In this document: in pieces, positions 6,548-15,269 of the stretch
Layout: every line of letters starts with the position of its first letter
Numbering within the stretch: position 1 is the stretch's first letter
From: Senegalia massiliensis
Lineage (GTDB): Bacteria; Bacillota; Clostridia; Tissierellales; SIT17
DNA: 58,468 bases
Assembly: GCF_009911265.1 (NCBI RefSeq)
Contig: NZ_QXXA01000017.1
Span: 1-58,468, forward strand
Direction of reading: 5' to 3'
Notes under the pieces: model-generated
Databases searched by the model: none
Told to the model about the DNA's origin: nothing
Seen by the model: only the letters and a program-made list of their open reading frames with translations
Made by a program: the position numbers and the translations under genes

Positions 6548-9500
6548 ATGAAATATAGTAGAGTATTTATTGAAAAAAAACAAGGGTTTAATTCAGAATC
6601 TAAAAATCTTTTAGAAGAGTTTAAAAATTATTTAGAGATTAAAAGGTTAGAAGAAGTTAGGGTTATAAATGTTTATGATTTAGTAAATGCAAATGAGAAA
6701 GAGGAAAAAGAAATTATAGAAAAGTTTCTATATGAACCTGAAATAGATAATTTATATAAAGAATTAAATATTAGTGAAGATGAAAAAGCATTTAGAATAG
6801 AAGATTTAAAAGGGCAATACAACAAAAGAGAGTTTTTTTCAAATAAGCTTATAAATACTCTTTTTCCAGATAAAGATATAAAAATTTTGCAATCAAAAGT
6901 AATAATATTAAAAGGTATAAATGATGAAGAATTTAAGATTATTAAAGATTATCATATAAATCCAATAGAAGTAGCAGAGATTTTTTTAGATAAAGTTACT
7001 TTTATGGAGGAAAAAGAAAAAGCAAATGATATTGAAATAATAGATGGTTTTATAGATTTTAGTGAAGAAAAAATGAAGAAATTTAAAGCTAATTATGGTA
7101 TAGGACTAGATTTAGAAGATTTATTATTTGCTAAAAAATATTTTAAAGATGAAAATAGAAATCCATCTATTACAGAAATAAAACTAATAGATACTTATTG
7201 GTCTGATCATTGTAGACATACTACATTCATGACAGAAATTAAAGATATAAAATTCAATGAAGGAAAATATAAGGAAGTTTTTGAAGAAGCTTTAAAGAAA
7301 TATTTATCTTCGAGAAATTACACTTATGAAGATGAAGATAAAGCTATATCTTTAATGGATTTAGCTACTATAAATATGAAAGAATTAAAGAAAGAAGGAC
7401 TTTTAGAAGATAAAGAACAAACAGATGAAGTAAATGCAGCAAGTATAGAAATAGATGTAGATATTGATGGTAAAGCTGAAAAATGGTTACTAATGTTTAA
7501 AAATGAAACTCATAATCATCCTACAGAAATGGAACCATTTGGAGGTGCTGCTACTTGTCTTGGAGGAGGCATTAGAGATCCACTATCTGGTAGAAGTTAT
7601 GTATATCAAGCAATGAGAATTACAGGTTCAGCTGATCCTAGAAAAAAATATGATGAAACTTTAAAAGGAAAATTACCTCAAAGAAAAATAACTAAAACTG
7701 CTATGAAAGGATATAGCTCATATGGAAATGAAATAGGTGCAAGTACTGGATATGTAAGAGAAATTTATGATGAAGGATTTTTAGCAAAGAGAATGGAATG
7801 TGGTGCATTAGTTGCAGCTGCTCCTAAAGAATGGGTTTATAGAGGTAATCCAAGTGAGGGAGATTTAGTACTTTTAGTAGGTGGGAGAACTGGAAGAGAT
7901 GGCCTTGGAGGAGCTGTAGGTTCATCTAAAGAACATACAGAAAAATCACTTCATACAAGTGGAGCGGAAGTGCAAAAAGGTGATCCTTCATTAGAAAGAA
8001 AGATAATAAGATTATTTAGAAAAGAAAATGTATCTAAGATGATAAAAAAATGTAATGATTTTGGAGCAGGAGGAGTAGGAGTTGCAATAGGAGAATTAGC
8101 CGATGGATTAACTATAGAATTAGATAATGTAAAATTAAAATATCCTGGTCTTGATGGAACTGAAATAGCTCTTTCTGAATCTCAAGAAAGAATGGCTGTT
8201 TTAATAGATAAAAATGATTTAGATAAATTTTTAAAAGAAACAAATAAAGAGGATTTAGAAGCTACTGTAATAGCTAAAGTTACAGAAGAAAGAATATTAA
8301 AAATGTTCTGGAAAGATAAAGAAATAGTAAATATTAAAAGGGATTTTTTAGACACAAATGGCATAAGAAAAAATACTAAAGTAGAAGTAGAAAATCCTTC
8401 TAATAATAGTTATTTAGAAGAAATTCCAAGTAAATTAAATAATAAATCCAAAATGGATAGTTTGAAAATGACTCTTAAAGATATCAATAACTCTAGTCAA
8501 AAAGGACTTTTAGAAAACTTTGATACTACAGTAGGAGGTACTACTGTACTGATGCCTTATGGAGGAAAATATATGTTAAGTCCTATAGAAGGAATGGTAT
8601 CAAAAATACCTGTTCTAGAAGGTGAAACTTCTACTTGTTCCATAATGACTTATGGATATGAACCAAAATTAGCTAAATGGAGTCCATTTCATGGAGGATA
8701 TTATTCAGTAATAGAATCTATTGCAAAAGTGGTAGCTTTAGGAGGAGATTATAGGAATATTAAACTAACATTCCAAGAATACTTTGAAAGATTAGGAGAA
8801 AATTCTATTAAATGGGGTAAGCCTTTTTCAGCTTTACTTGGAGCATATTTAGTTCAAAAGGAACTTGATATAGCAAGTATAGGTGGAAAAGATAGTATGA
8901 GTGGTACATTTGAAGACATTGATGTTCCACCTACACTTATAAGTTTTGGAGTAACAACTGAAAAGTTAGAAAATATCGTATCAAATGAATTTAAATATGA
9001 AAATAGCAATGTATTATTAATTCCTTTAGAAATAGATGATAAAGGTCTAATAGACTTTAAACAATTAAAAAATAATTATAGAAAAGTTAAAGAACTAATC
9101 CATAACAAAAAAATAAAAGCTATCCAAAGTATAAAAGAAGGTGGAATAGCTAGAACTATTTGTGAAATGGCCTTTGGAAATAAAATGGGATTTAAATTTA
9201 ATGATATAGAAAAGGCAAAGTTATTCAGACCTTTATTTGGATCCTTAGTAATTGAAATATCCAAAGATGAAGATATAGAAAAATTATTTCAAGATGTAGA
9301 CTATGAAATATTAGGTAAAACTATAAATGAAAGTAAAATTTATATAGATAATGATGATGAATCTATAGATGAACTTATAAATATATGGGAAAGTCCTTTA
9401 AAAGATATATTTCCTATAAAAAATAAAAATTTAAAAGAAAAAATAGAGATGAAAAATGATAAAAAAATCATATTTAAATCTAATAAATCCATAAAACCTA

Positions 9501-10222
9501 AAATATTGATACCTATATTTACAGGAACTCATGGGGAATATACTTTAGCTAATTCTTTTAAGGAAGCTGGGGGTGAAGTAGATACTTTTGTATTTAAGTT
9601 TTCTAATAAAATTAGTGTAGAAGATTCTTTTAAAGAATTCAGAAGAAGAATAGAGAAAAGTCAAATTATTGCCTTTCCTCATGGAGCTGTATTTGGTGGT
9701 GAACCTGAAACTGGTGGAAAACTTATTAAATATATTTTAAATGAAGATTATATAAAAGAAGAAATACAAAACCATTTAAATTTAAGAGATGGACTTATTC
9801 TTGGAATAGGTGATGGTTTTCAGGGACTTATTAAATCAGGTTTAATAGCTGATTCAGTAACTTTAGCAGAAAATGAAAGTGGGGAATTTATATCTACTAC
9901 TTGCGATATAGTGGTAGAAAATGATTCATCTCCTTGGTTTAATTCTATGAATATAGGAGATATTTACACAGCACCAGTAGCTACAAAAGAAGGAAGATTA
10001 ATTTTAACAGATGGAAATAATTTAAGTGAACAAATACCAACAACATTTTCAAATGAAAATCCTACTGGATCTTTAGGAAATATAGAATCCTTAACAAGTA
10101 AAGATGGAAGAATACTTGGAACAATTTCTTCTATTGATAGAATTCATAAGGATTTATATAAAAATATAGAAATAAAAGGAACACATAATATATTTAAATC
10201 AGGCGTTAAATATTTTGATTAG
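6548..10222 (+). CDS. purL: FGAM synthase (large PurL) with apparently inactive glutaminase domain
   Basis: A 1224-residue one-chain FGAM synthase, which converts FGAR plus ATP and an amide nitrogen into FGAM. The synthetase half looks intact: TYWSDHCRHTTF near residue 217 and NETHNHPTEMEPFGGAATCL near 318. The C-terminal class I glutaminase domain (about 975-1224) is present but its active site is altered. The nucleophile elbow usually read GxCNG is GIGDG, so Cys is Gly1088. The usual HSE near the end is SID, so His is Ser1195 and Glu is Asp1197. The usual PGG oxyanion segment is PHG. The enzyme probably uses ammonia. The gene follows riboswitch unit 2 and AAAGGAGG; purE starts 12 bp after its stop. 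Confidence 0.95.
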   Translation: MKYSRVFIEKKQGFNSESKNLLEEFKNYLEIKRLEEVRVINVYDLVNANEKEEKEIIEKFLYEPEIDNLYKELNISEDEKAFRIEDLKGQYNKREFFSNKLINTLFPDKDIKILQSKVIILKGINDEEFKIIKDYHINPIEVAEIFLDKVTFMEEKEKANDIEIIDGFIDFSEEKMKKFKANYGIGLDLEDLLFAKKYFKDENRNPSITEIKLIDTYWSDHCRHTTFMTEIKDIKFNEGKYKEVFEEALKKYLSSRNYTYEDEDKAISLMDLATINMKELKKEGLLEDKEQTDEVNAASIEIDVDIDGKAEKWLLMFKNETHNHPTEMEPFGGAATCLGGGIRDPLSGRSYVYQAMRITGSADPRKKYDETLKGKLPQRKITKTAMKGYSSYGNEIGASTGYVREIYDEGFLAKRMECGALVAAAPKEWVYRGNPSEGDLVLLVGGRTGRDGLGGAVGSSKEHTEKSLHTSGAEVQKGDPSLERKIIRLFRKENVSKMIKKCNDFGAGGVGVAIGELADGLTIELDNVKLKYPGLDGTEIALSESQERMAVLIDKNDLDKFLKETNKEDLEATVIAKVTEERILKMFWKDKEIVNIKRDFLDTNGIRKNTKVEVENPSNNSYLEEIPSKLNNKSKMDSLKMTLKDINNSSQKGLLENFDTTVGGTTVLMPYGGKYMLSPIEGMVSKIPVLEGETSTCSIMTYGYEPKLAKWSPFHGGYYSVIESIAKVVALGGDYRNIKLTFQEYFERLGENSIKWGKPFSALLGAYLVQKELDIASIGGKDSMSGTFEDIDVPPTLISFGVTTEKLENIVSNEFKYENSNVLLIPLEIDDKGLIDFKQLKNNYRKVKELIHNKKIKAIQSIKEGGIARTICEMAFGNKMGFKFNDIEKAKLFRPLFGSLVIEISKDEDIEKLFQDVDYEILGKTINESKIYIDNDDESIDELINIWESPLKDIFPIKNKNLKEKIEMKNDKKIIFKSNKSIKPKILIPIFTGTHGEYTLANSFKEAGGEVDTFVFKFSNKISVEDSFKEFRRRIEKSQIIAFPHGAVFGGEPETGGKLIKYILNEDYIKEEIQNHLNLRDGLILGIGDGFQGLIKSGLIADSVTLAENESGEFISTTCDIVVENDSSPWFNSMNIGDIYTAPVATKEGRLILTDGNNLSEQIPTTFSNENPTGSLGNIESLTSKDGRILGTISSIDRIHKDLYKNIEIKGTHNIFKSGVKYFD

Positions 10223-10234
10223 GAGGTAATGTAA

Positions 10235-10714
10235 ATGAAAGTAAGCGTAATAATGGGAAGTATTTCAGATAAAGAGATAGCTAAAAAGACAATAGAAATT
10301 TTAGAGAAATTTAATATTGAATATGAGGTAAAGGTAATTTCAGCCCATAGAACACCAGATAAGGCAGTGGAATTTGTTAAAGATGCTGAAGAAAATAATA
10401 CAGAAGTAATTATAGCTATAGCAGGTAAAGCAGCTCATTTAGCAGGAGTTTTAGCAGGACTTAGCACATTACCTGTAATTGGTATTCCTGCAAAATCATC
10501 TACTATGGATGGATTAGATTCTTTACTTTCAACAGTTCAAATGCCAAAAGGAGTACCTGTAGCAACTGTTGCAATTAATGGTGGAGAAAATGCAGGGTTA
10601 CTTGCAGTACAAATGCTATCACTTAAATATCCAAAACTAAAAGAAGCATTAAAAGAATATAAAGTGGAATTAAAAAAACAAGTTGAAGAAATGAATGGAT
10701 CTCTAAACTTTTAA
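10235..10714 (+). CDS. purE: 5-(carboxyamino)imidazole ribonucleotide mutase / AIR carboxylase PurE
   Basis: A 159-residue PurE giving CAIR. MGSISDKE, SAHRTPDKA and the DSLLSTVQMPKGVPVATVAI stretch are class I-like. The usual class I AGGAAHLPGM reads AGKAAHLAGV (Lys65, Ala70); class II enzymes, which fix CO2 directly onto AIR, have a basic residue (AGRSN) at this place. No purK is in the operon, so the direct CO2 reaction is possible. AGGAGGTAATGTAA precedes the ATG. Class assignment is uncertain; the PurE identity is not. Confidence 0.94.
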   Translation: MKVSVIMGSISDKEIAKKTIEILEKFNIEYEVKVISAHRTPDKAVEFVKDAEENNTEVIIAIAGKAAHLAGVLAGLSTLPVIGIPAKSSTMDGLDSLLSTVQMPKGVPVATVAINGGENAGLLAVQMLSLKYPKLKEALKEYKVELKKQVEEMNGSLNF

Positions 10715-10726
10715 GGGGGGATTATT

Positions 10727-12073
10727 TTGAGTGGTGTTTTAGGTATTTATGGAAAAGATATAGAAGAAATATCAGGGATGATGTACTATGGCCTCTATGC
10801 TCTTCAGCATAGAGGGCAAGTTAGTACTGGAATTGCAATAAATAATAATGGATTCATAGATTATCACAAAGATATGGGACTTGTAAATGAAGTATTTGAA
10901 AAAGAAATTTTAAATAGATTTAGAGGAAATATCTGTATTGGACATGTAAGATATGCTTTTTCAGATGAAGAAAAGAATAGAAAAAATACAGAACCTTTAG
11001 TAGTAGGATATAGAAAAGGCGCTTTAGCATTAGCACATGATGGTAAAATAGCAAATTATCTAGAGTTAAAAGACAAATTAGAAGATGATGGAACTATATT
11101 TCAAACAGATTTAGATGCAGAATTAATAGCCAATTTAATAGCAAGACATCATAAAGATGACTTAGAAGATGCTATAAAAAATGCCTTGGAGAAATTAAAA
11201 GGTTCTTTTTCAATAGCTATAATGACAAATGATAAATTAATAGGAGCAAGAGATTCTTTTGGTATCAAACCATTATCTATTGGAAAATTAAGGGATAACT
11301 ATATATTATCTTCAGAAACATGTGCCTTTGATACCATAGGAGCAGAATTTATTAGGCATGTAGAGCCAGGTGAAATAGTAGTAATTGATGATGAAGGTAT
11401 TAAAAGCATATATAAGAAATCTAAAAAAAGAGCTTTATGTTTATTTGAAAGTATATATTTTGCTAGACCTGATAGTGAAATAGATGGAAAAAGCATTTAT
11501 CTATCTAGAATTAAAGCAGGAAAAACTCTTTTTAAAGAATCAAAAATAGATGCAGATATAGTAATAGGTGCACCAGATTCTGGAATTATCGCTGCAATAG
11601 GATATGCAGAAGAGTCAAAAATTCCATATGCAGAAGGATTAATCAAAAATAGATATGTAGGAAGAACATTTATTAGTCCTACAAAAGAATTAAGAGAACA
11701 AGGTGTAAAGATTAAATTAAATCCTTTAAAAGAAAATATAGTAGGTAAAAAAGTAATATTAGTAGATGATTCTATTGTGAGAGGAACCACAATAAAACAA
11801 ACTGTAAAAATGTTAAAAGATTCAGGAGCAAAAGAAGTTCATGTAAGAATTGCATCTCCTAGAGTAACTCATTCCTGTCATTTAGGAATGGATACTCCAA
11901 ATAAAGATAATTTAATAGGTGCAAATAAAACTCCTGAAGAAATAACAGAAATAATAGGTGCAGATTCACTATATTTCTTATCATTAGAAGGATTATTACA
12001 ATCTGTAGGTGAAAATAATGGTTTTTGTAAAGGGTGCTTTACAGGTAATTACCCAATAGAAAGGATGGATTAA
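10727..12073 (+). CDS. purF: Amidophosphoribosyltransferase PurF with altered glutaminase site
   Basis: A 448-residue PurF, making phosphoribosylamine from PRPP. The phosphoribosyltransferase half is intact, with VILVDDSIVRGTT (residues 343-355). The four Cys that bind [4Fe-4S] in Bacillus PurF are kept: C238, C384, C434 and C437. The N-terminal Ntn glutaminase is altered: the expected Cys-Gly-Val-Phe-Gly start is (M)SGVLGI, so the nucleophile is Ser; the HNGN oxyanion motif is HDGK (104-107). Arg29, Arg75 and Asp130 remain. There is no propeptide. The start is TTG behind AAGGGGGG, and no Cys codon lies upstream in frame. Ammonia use is inferred. Confidence 0.95.
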   Translation: MSGVLGIYGKDIEEISGMMYYGLYALQHRGQVSTGIAINNNGFIDYHKDMGLVNEVFEKEILNRFRGNICIGHVRYAFSDEEKNRKNTEPLVVGYRKGALALAHDGKIANYLELKDKLEDDGTIFQTDLDAELIANLIARHHKDDLEDAIKNALEKLKGSFSIAIMTNDKLIGARDSFGIKPLSIGKLRDNYILSSETCAFDTIGAEFIRHVEPGEIVVIDDEGIKSIYKKSKKRALCLFESIYFARPDSEIDGKSIYLSRIKAGKTLFKESKIDADIVIGAPDSGIIAAIGYAEESKIPYAEGLIKNRYVGRTFISPTKELREQGVKIKLNPLKENIVGKKVILVDDSIVRGTTIKQTVKMLKDSGAKEVHVRIASPRVTHSCHLGMDTPNKDNLIGANKTPEEITEIIGADSLYFLSLEGLLQSVGENNGFCKGCFTGNYPIERMD

Positions 12074-12074
12074 T

Positions 12075-13103
12075 ATGTCTTTAACATATAAAGATGCTGG
12101 AGTAGATAAACAAGCAGGATACAAACAAATTAGTTTAATAAAAAATATTATTAAGAATACTCATACAAAAGGAGTAGTATCTGACTTAGGAGGATTTTCT
12201 GGATTATTTGGATTAGACATGAAAAATTATAAAAATCCTGTACTAGCATCTGGCACAGATGGTGTAGGAACTAAACTTAAAATAGCCTTCATGATGGATA
12301 AACATGATACTATAGGTGAAGATTGTGTGGCTATGTGTGTAAATGACATATTATGTCAAGGTGCAAAACCATTGTTTTTCTTAGATTATATATCTACGGG
12401 GAAACTTATACCAGAAAAAATGTCAAGTATAGTAAAAGGTGTGTCACAAGGTTGTATCAAGGCAGGAGCAGCTCTAATAGGTGGAGAAACAGCTGAAATG
12501 CCAGGACTTTATGAAGAGGATGAATATGATTTAGCAGGTTTTTGCGTTGGTATAGTTGATAAGGAAAATATAATTAATGGAATAGATACAAAAGAAGGAG
12601 ATATTGTAATAGGACTTCCTTCTAATGGGCTACACAGTAATGGATATTCATTAGTTAGAAAGATAGTATTTGAAAAAGAAAATTTAAAAATTGATAGCTT
12701 TATAGATGAGTTGAAAACTACTATAGGAGAAGAATTACTAAAACCTACTCGTATATATAAAGAACCAGTATTAGAATTAATAGAGAAAATTAATATAAAA
12801 GGAATAGCTCATATTACAGGTGGAGGATTATATGAAAATGTTCCAAGAATTTTACCTAAAGGATTAACTGCTCATATGGATATTTCCAGAATAGATACTC
12901 CAGTTATATTTAATCTATTACAAAAATGGGGTGACATTAGTATTTGTGAAATGTATTCTACTTTTAATATGGGAATTGGAATGATAATTGTAATTTCAAA
13001 AGATGAATTAATAAAAGCTGAAGATCTATTAAATGAATTAAATGAAAAGTATTATATTTTAGGAGAAATCAAAAAAGGTGATGAAGGAGTAGTACTGTGC
13101 TAA
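12075..13103 (+). CDS. purM: Phosphoribosylformylglycinamidine cyclo-ligase (AIR synthase)
   Basis: A 342-residue PurM, closing the imidazole ring of FGAM with ATP. Conserved segments include LASGTDGVGTKLKIA, VNDILCQGAKPLFFLDY, LIGGETAEMPGLY and LPSNGLHSNGYSL. Length is typical. Its ATG follows the purF stop by one base and AAGGATGG is the ribosome site, so the two genes are translationally close. The 3' end overlaps purN by 7 bp. Confidence 0.97.
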   Translation: MSLTYKDAGVDKQAGYKQISLIKNIIKNTHTKGVVSDLGGFSGLFGLDMKNYKNPVLASGTDGVGTKLKIAFMMDKHDTIGEDCVAMCVNDILCQGAKPLFFLDYISTGKLIPEKMSSIVKGVSQGCIKAGAALIGGETAEMPGLYEEDEYDLAGFCVGIVDKENIINGIDTKEGDIVIGLPSNGLHSNGYSLVRKIVFEKENLKIDSFIDELKTTIGEELLKPTRIYKEPVLELIEKINIKGIAHITGGGLYENVPRILPKGLTAHMDISRIDTPVIFNLLQKWGDISICEMYSTFNMGIGMIIVISKDELIKAEDLLNELNEKYYILGEIKKGDEGVVLC

Positions 13104-13726
13104 AAATAGGAGTTTTAATTTCAGGAAGTGGCACAAATTTTCAAGCTATAGTTGAAACAATCGAAGATGAAAATATAAATGCAAAAGTAGAATTAGTAAT
13201 ATCAAATAAAAAAGATGCCTATGGACTTAAAAGAGCTGAATCAAGAGGAATAAGGGCTTTGTATTTAGATTCTAAGGATTTTAATAATATAGAAGACTAT
13301 GATTTAAAATTAATAGAAGAATTTAAAAAAAGAGATATAGAATTAATAGTTTTAGCAGGTTATTTAAAAGTTTTATCTAGTGATTTTATTGAAGCTTTTA
13401 AAAATAAAATAATAAATATACATCCTTCATTACTACCAAGCTTTGGAGGAAGAGGATGTTATGGAGAGAAAGTACACGAAAAAGTATTAAATTATGGATG
13501 TAAATATAGTGGAGCTACAGTACATTTTGTAGATAATGGAGTAGATACAGGTCCTATAATATTACAAAAAATAGTTGAAATAGATGAATATGAAACTATA
13601 AATAGCTTAAAACAAAAAGTACTTACTATAGAACATAAGATATTACCTATGGCAGTAAAACTATTTGCCGAAGAAAGAATTGTTTTAAATAGTAGGAAAG
13701 TAAAAATATTGGGGGAGATGAAATGA
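13097..13726 (+). CDS. purN: Phosphoribosylglycinamide formyltransferase
   Basis: A 209-residue PurN, moving a formyl group from 10-formyl-THF to GAR. It starts LKIGVLISGSGTNFQAI. The catalytic set is present: Asn and His in INIHPSLLP and Asp in DNGVDTGPI. It starts with GTG inside the end of purM, an overlap suggesting coupled translation, and overlaps purH by 4 bp (ATGA). Confidence 0.96.
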   Translation: MLKIGVLISGSGTNFQAIVETIEDENINAKVELVISNKKDAYGLKRAESRGIRALYLDSKDFNNIEDYDLKLIEEFKKRDIELIVLAGYLKVLSSDFIEAFKNKIINIHPSLLPSFGGRGCYGEKVHEKVLNYGCKYSGATVHFVDNGVDTGPIILQKIVEIDEYETINSLKQKVLTIEHKILPMAVKLFAEERIVLNSRKVKILGEMK

Positions 13727-15255
13727 AAAGCGCTTTAATAAGTGTATACGACAAGGAAGGAATAGTAGAATTTGCTTCTTCCTTAAAAAAATTAGGTTGG
13801 AAAATAATATCAACTGGTGGCACAAAAAAATTATTAAGTAAGTCAGGTATAGATGTGTTAGAAGTAGAAGATATAACTAAATTTCCAGAAATATTAGATG
13901 GGAGGGTAAAGACCTTAAATCCATATATACATGGAGGATTACTTTTTAAAAGAGAAAACAAAGAACATATAGAAACTATTGAAGAAATGGGAATACAATC
14001 AATAGATATGGTAGTAAATAATCTATACCCATTTGAAGAAACTATAAAAAATGCAGATTCAGGTCATGAAGATATTATAGAAAATATAGATATAGGTGGT
14101 CCATCTATGATTAGAGCTGCTGCAAAGAATTATAAAGATGTTACTGTTATAGTGGATCCAAAAGACTATAGTTTAGTTTTAGAAGAACTTAATAATAATG
14201 ATGATACAAACCTTTCAACTAGAAGATATTTAGCTAGGAAAGTATTTAATTATACTTCATATTATGATACTTTAATTTCTAATTATTTTAATGAATTAGA
14301 AAAGGTAAAGTTTCCAGAGAATATTACTCTTTGCTATAAATCTAGAAAAAGTTTAAGATATGGAGAAAATCCTCATCAAAATGCAGCGTTTTATGAAGAA
14401 ATAAAAGAAACTAATGGAACATTATCTAAAAGTAAACAAATTCATGGGAAAGAGTTATCTTTTAATAATATAAATGATTCAAATGGAGCATTAAAGATAT
14501 TAAAAGAATTTGATGAACCTACTATAGTAGGAGTAAAACACGCTAATCCAAGTGGAATAGGTAGTGGTGAAAAAATAGAAGATGCATATGTAAAAGCTTA
14601 CGAATGCGATACAAAATCAATATTTGGAGGTATTATAGCTTCTAATAGAGAAATAAATAAAGAAATTGCAGAGAAAATAAATCAAATTTTTATAGAAGTG
14701 GTACTTGCTCCTTCATTTAGTAATGAAGCTTTAGATATACTTACTAAAAAGAAAAATATAAGGCTTATAGAGATAAAGGATATAATGAAAAAAGATTATA
14801 ATGAATTTGATATAAAGAAAGTTTTAGGTGGAATACTTATTCAAGAAAAGGATAATAAACTTTTATTAGATGATATACAAATTGTAAGTAAAAGAAAGCC
14901 AAATGAAGAAGAATTAGAAGATTTATTATTTGCCTTTAAATCTGCAAAACATATTAATTCTAATGGAGTTGTAATAGCAAAAAATAAAGCAACTATAGGT
15001 ATAGGATTAGGAGAAGTAAATAGAGTTTGGGCTGTAGAAAATGCAATAGATAGATCACAAAATAAGGTTTCTGAAAGTGTTATAGCTTCAGATGGATTTT
15101 TCCCATTCAGAGATTCTATAGAACTACTTGCAAAAGCTGGTGTAAAAGCTATTATTCAACCAGGAGGCTCTATAAGAGATGAGGAAGTTATAGAAGAAGT
15201 AGATAAAAATAATATGGTAATGGTATTTACAGGTATTAGACATTTCAAACATTAA
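13723..15255 (+). CDS. purH: Bifunctional AICAR transformylase / IMP cyclohydrolase
   Basis: A 510-residue PurH carrying the last two steps to IMP. The cyclohydrolase part shows LISVYDKEGI, STGGT and GRVKTLNPYIHGGLL. The transformylase part has the catalytic Lys-His in VGVKHANPSGIGSG (many homologues have Cys instead of Ser after Pro) and SDGFFPFRDSIE near the end. GGGGGAG precedes the ATG, which overlaps the purN stop. Confidence 0.97.
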   Translation: MKSALISVYDKEGIVEFASSLKKLGWKIISTGGTKKLLSKSGIDVLEVEDITKFPEILDGRVKTLNPYIHGGLLFKRENKEHIETIEEMGIQSIDMVVNNLYPFEETIKNADSGHEDIIENIDIGGPSMIRAAAKNYKDVTVIVDPKDYSLVLEELNNNDDTNLSTRRYLARKVFNYTSYYDTLISNYFNELEKVKFPENITLCYKSRKSLRYGENPHQNAAFYEEIKETNGTLSKSKQIHGKELSFNNINDSNGALKILKEFDEPTIVGVKHANPSGIGSGEKIEDAYVKAYECDTKSIFGGIIASNREINKEIAEKINQIFIEVVLAPSFSNEALDILTKKKNIRLIEIKDIMKKDYNEFDIKKVLGGILIQEKDNKLLLDDIQIVSKRKPNEEELEDLLFAFKSAKHINSNGVVIAKNKATIGIGLGEVNRVWAVENAIDRSQNKVSESVIASDGFFPFRDSIELLAKAGVKAIIQPGGSIRDEEVIEEVDKNNMVMVFTGIRHFKH

Positions 15256-15269
15256 TTAGGGGGGGTAAT

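Noticed and set aside
6376-6558. Plus-strand 60-codon frame over riboswitch unit 2
   Set aside because: It lies across the guanine aptamer, PRPP aptamer and terminator; its codons follow RNA helices and it has no ribosome site. Not a gene.
10700-10740. A longer PurF with propeptide and Cys nucleophile
   Set aside because: The upstream codons in frame run GGG GGG ATT ATT and then the purE stop; no Cys codon or alternative start exists before TTG 10727.
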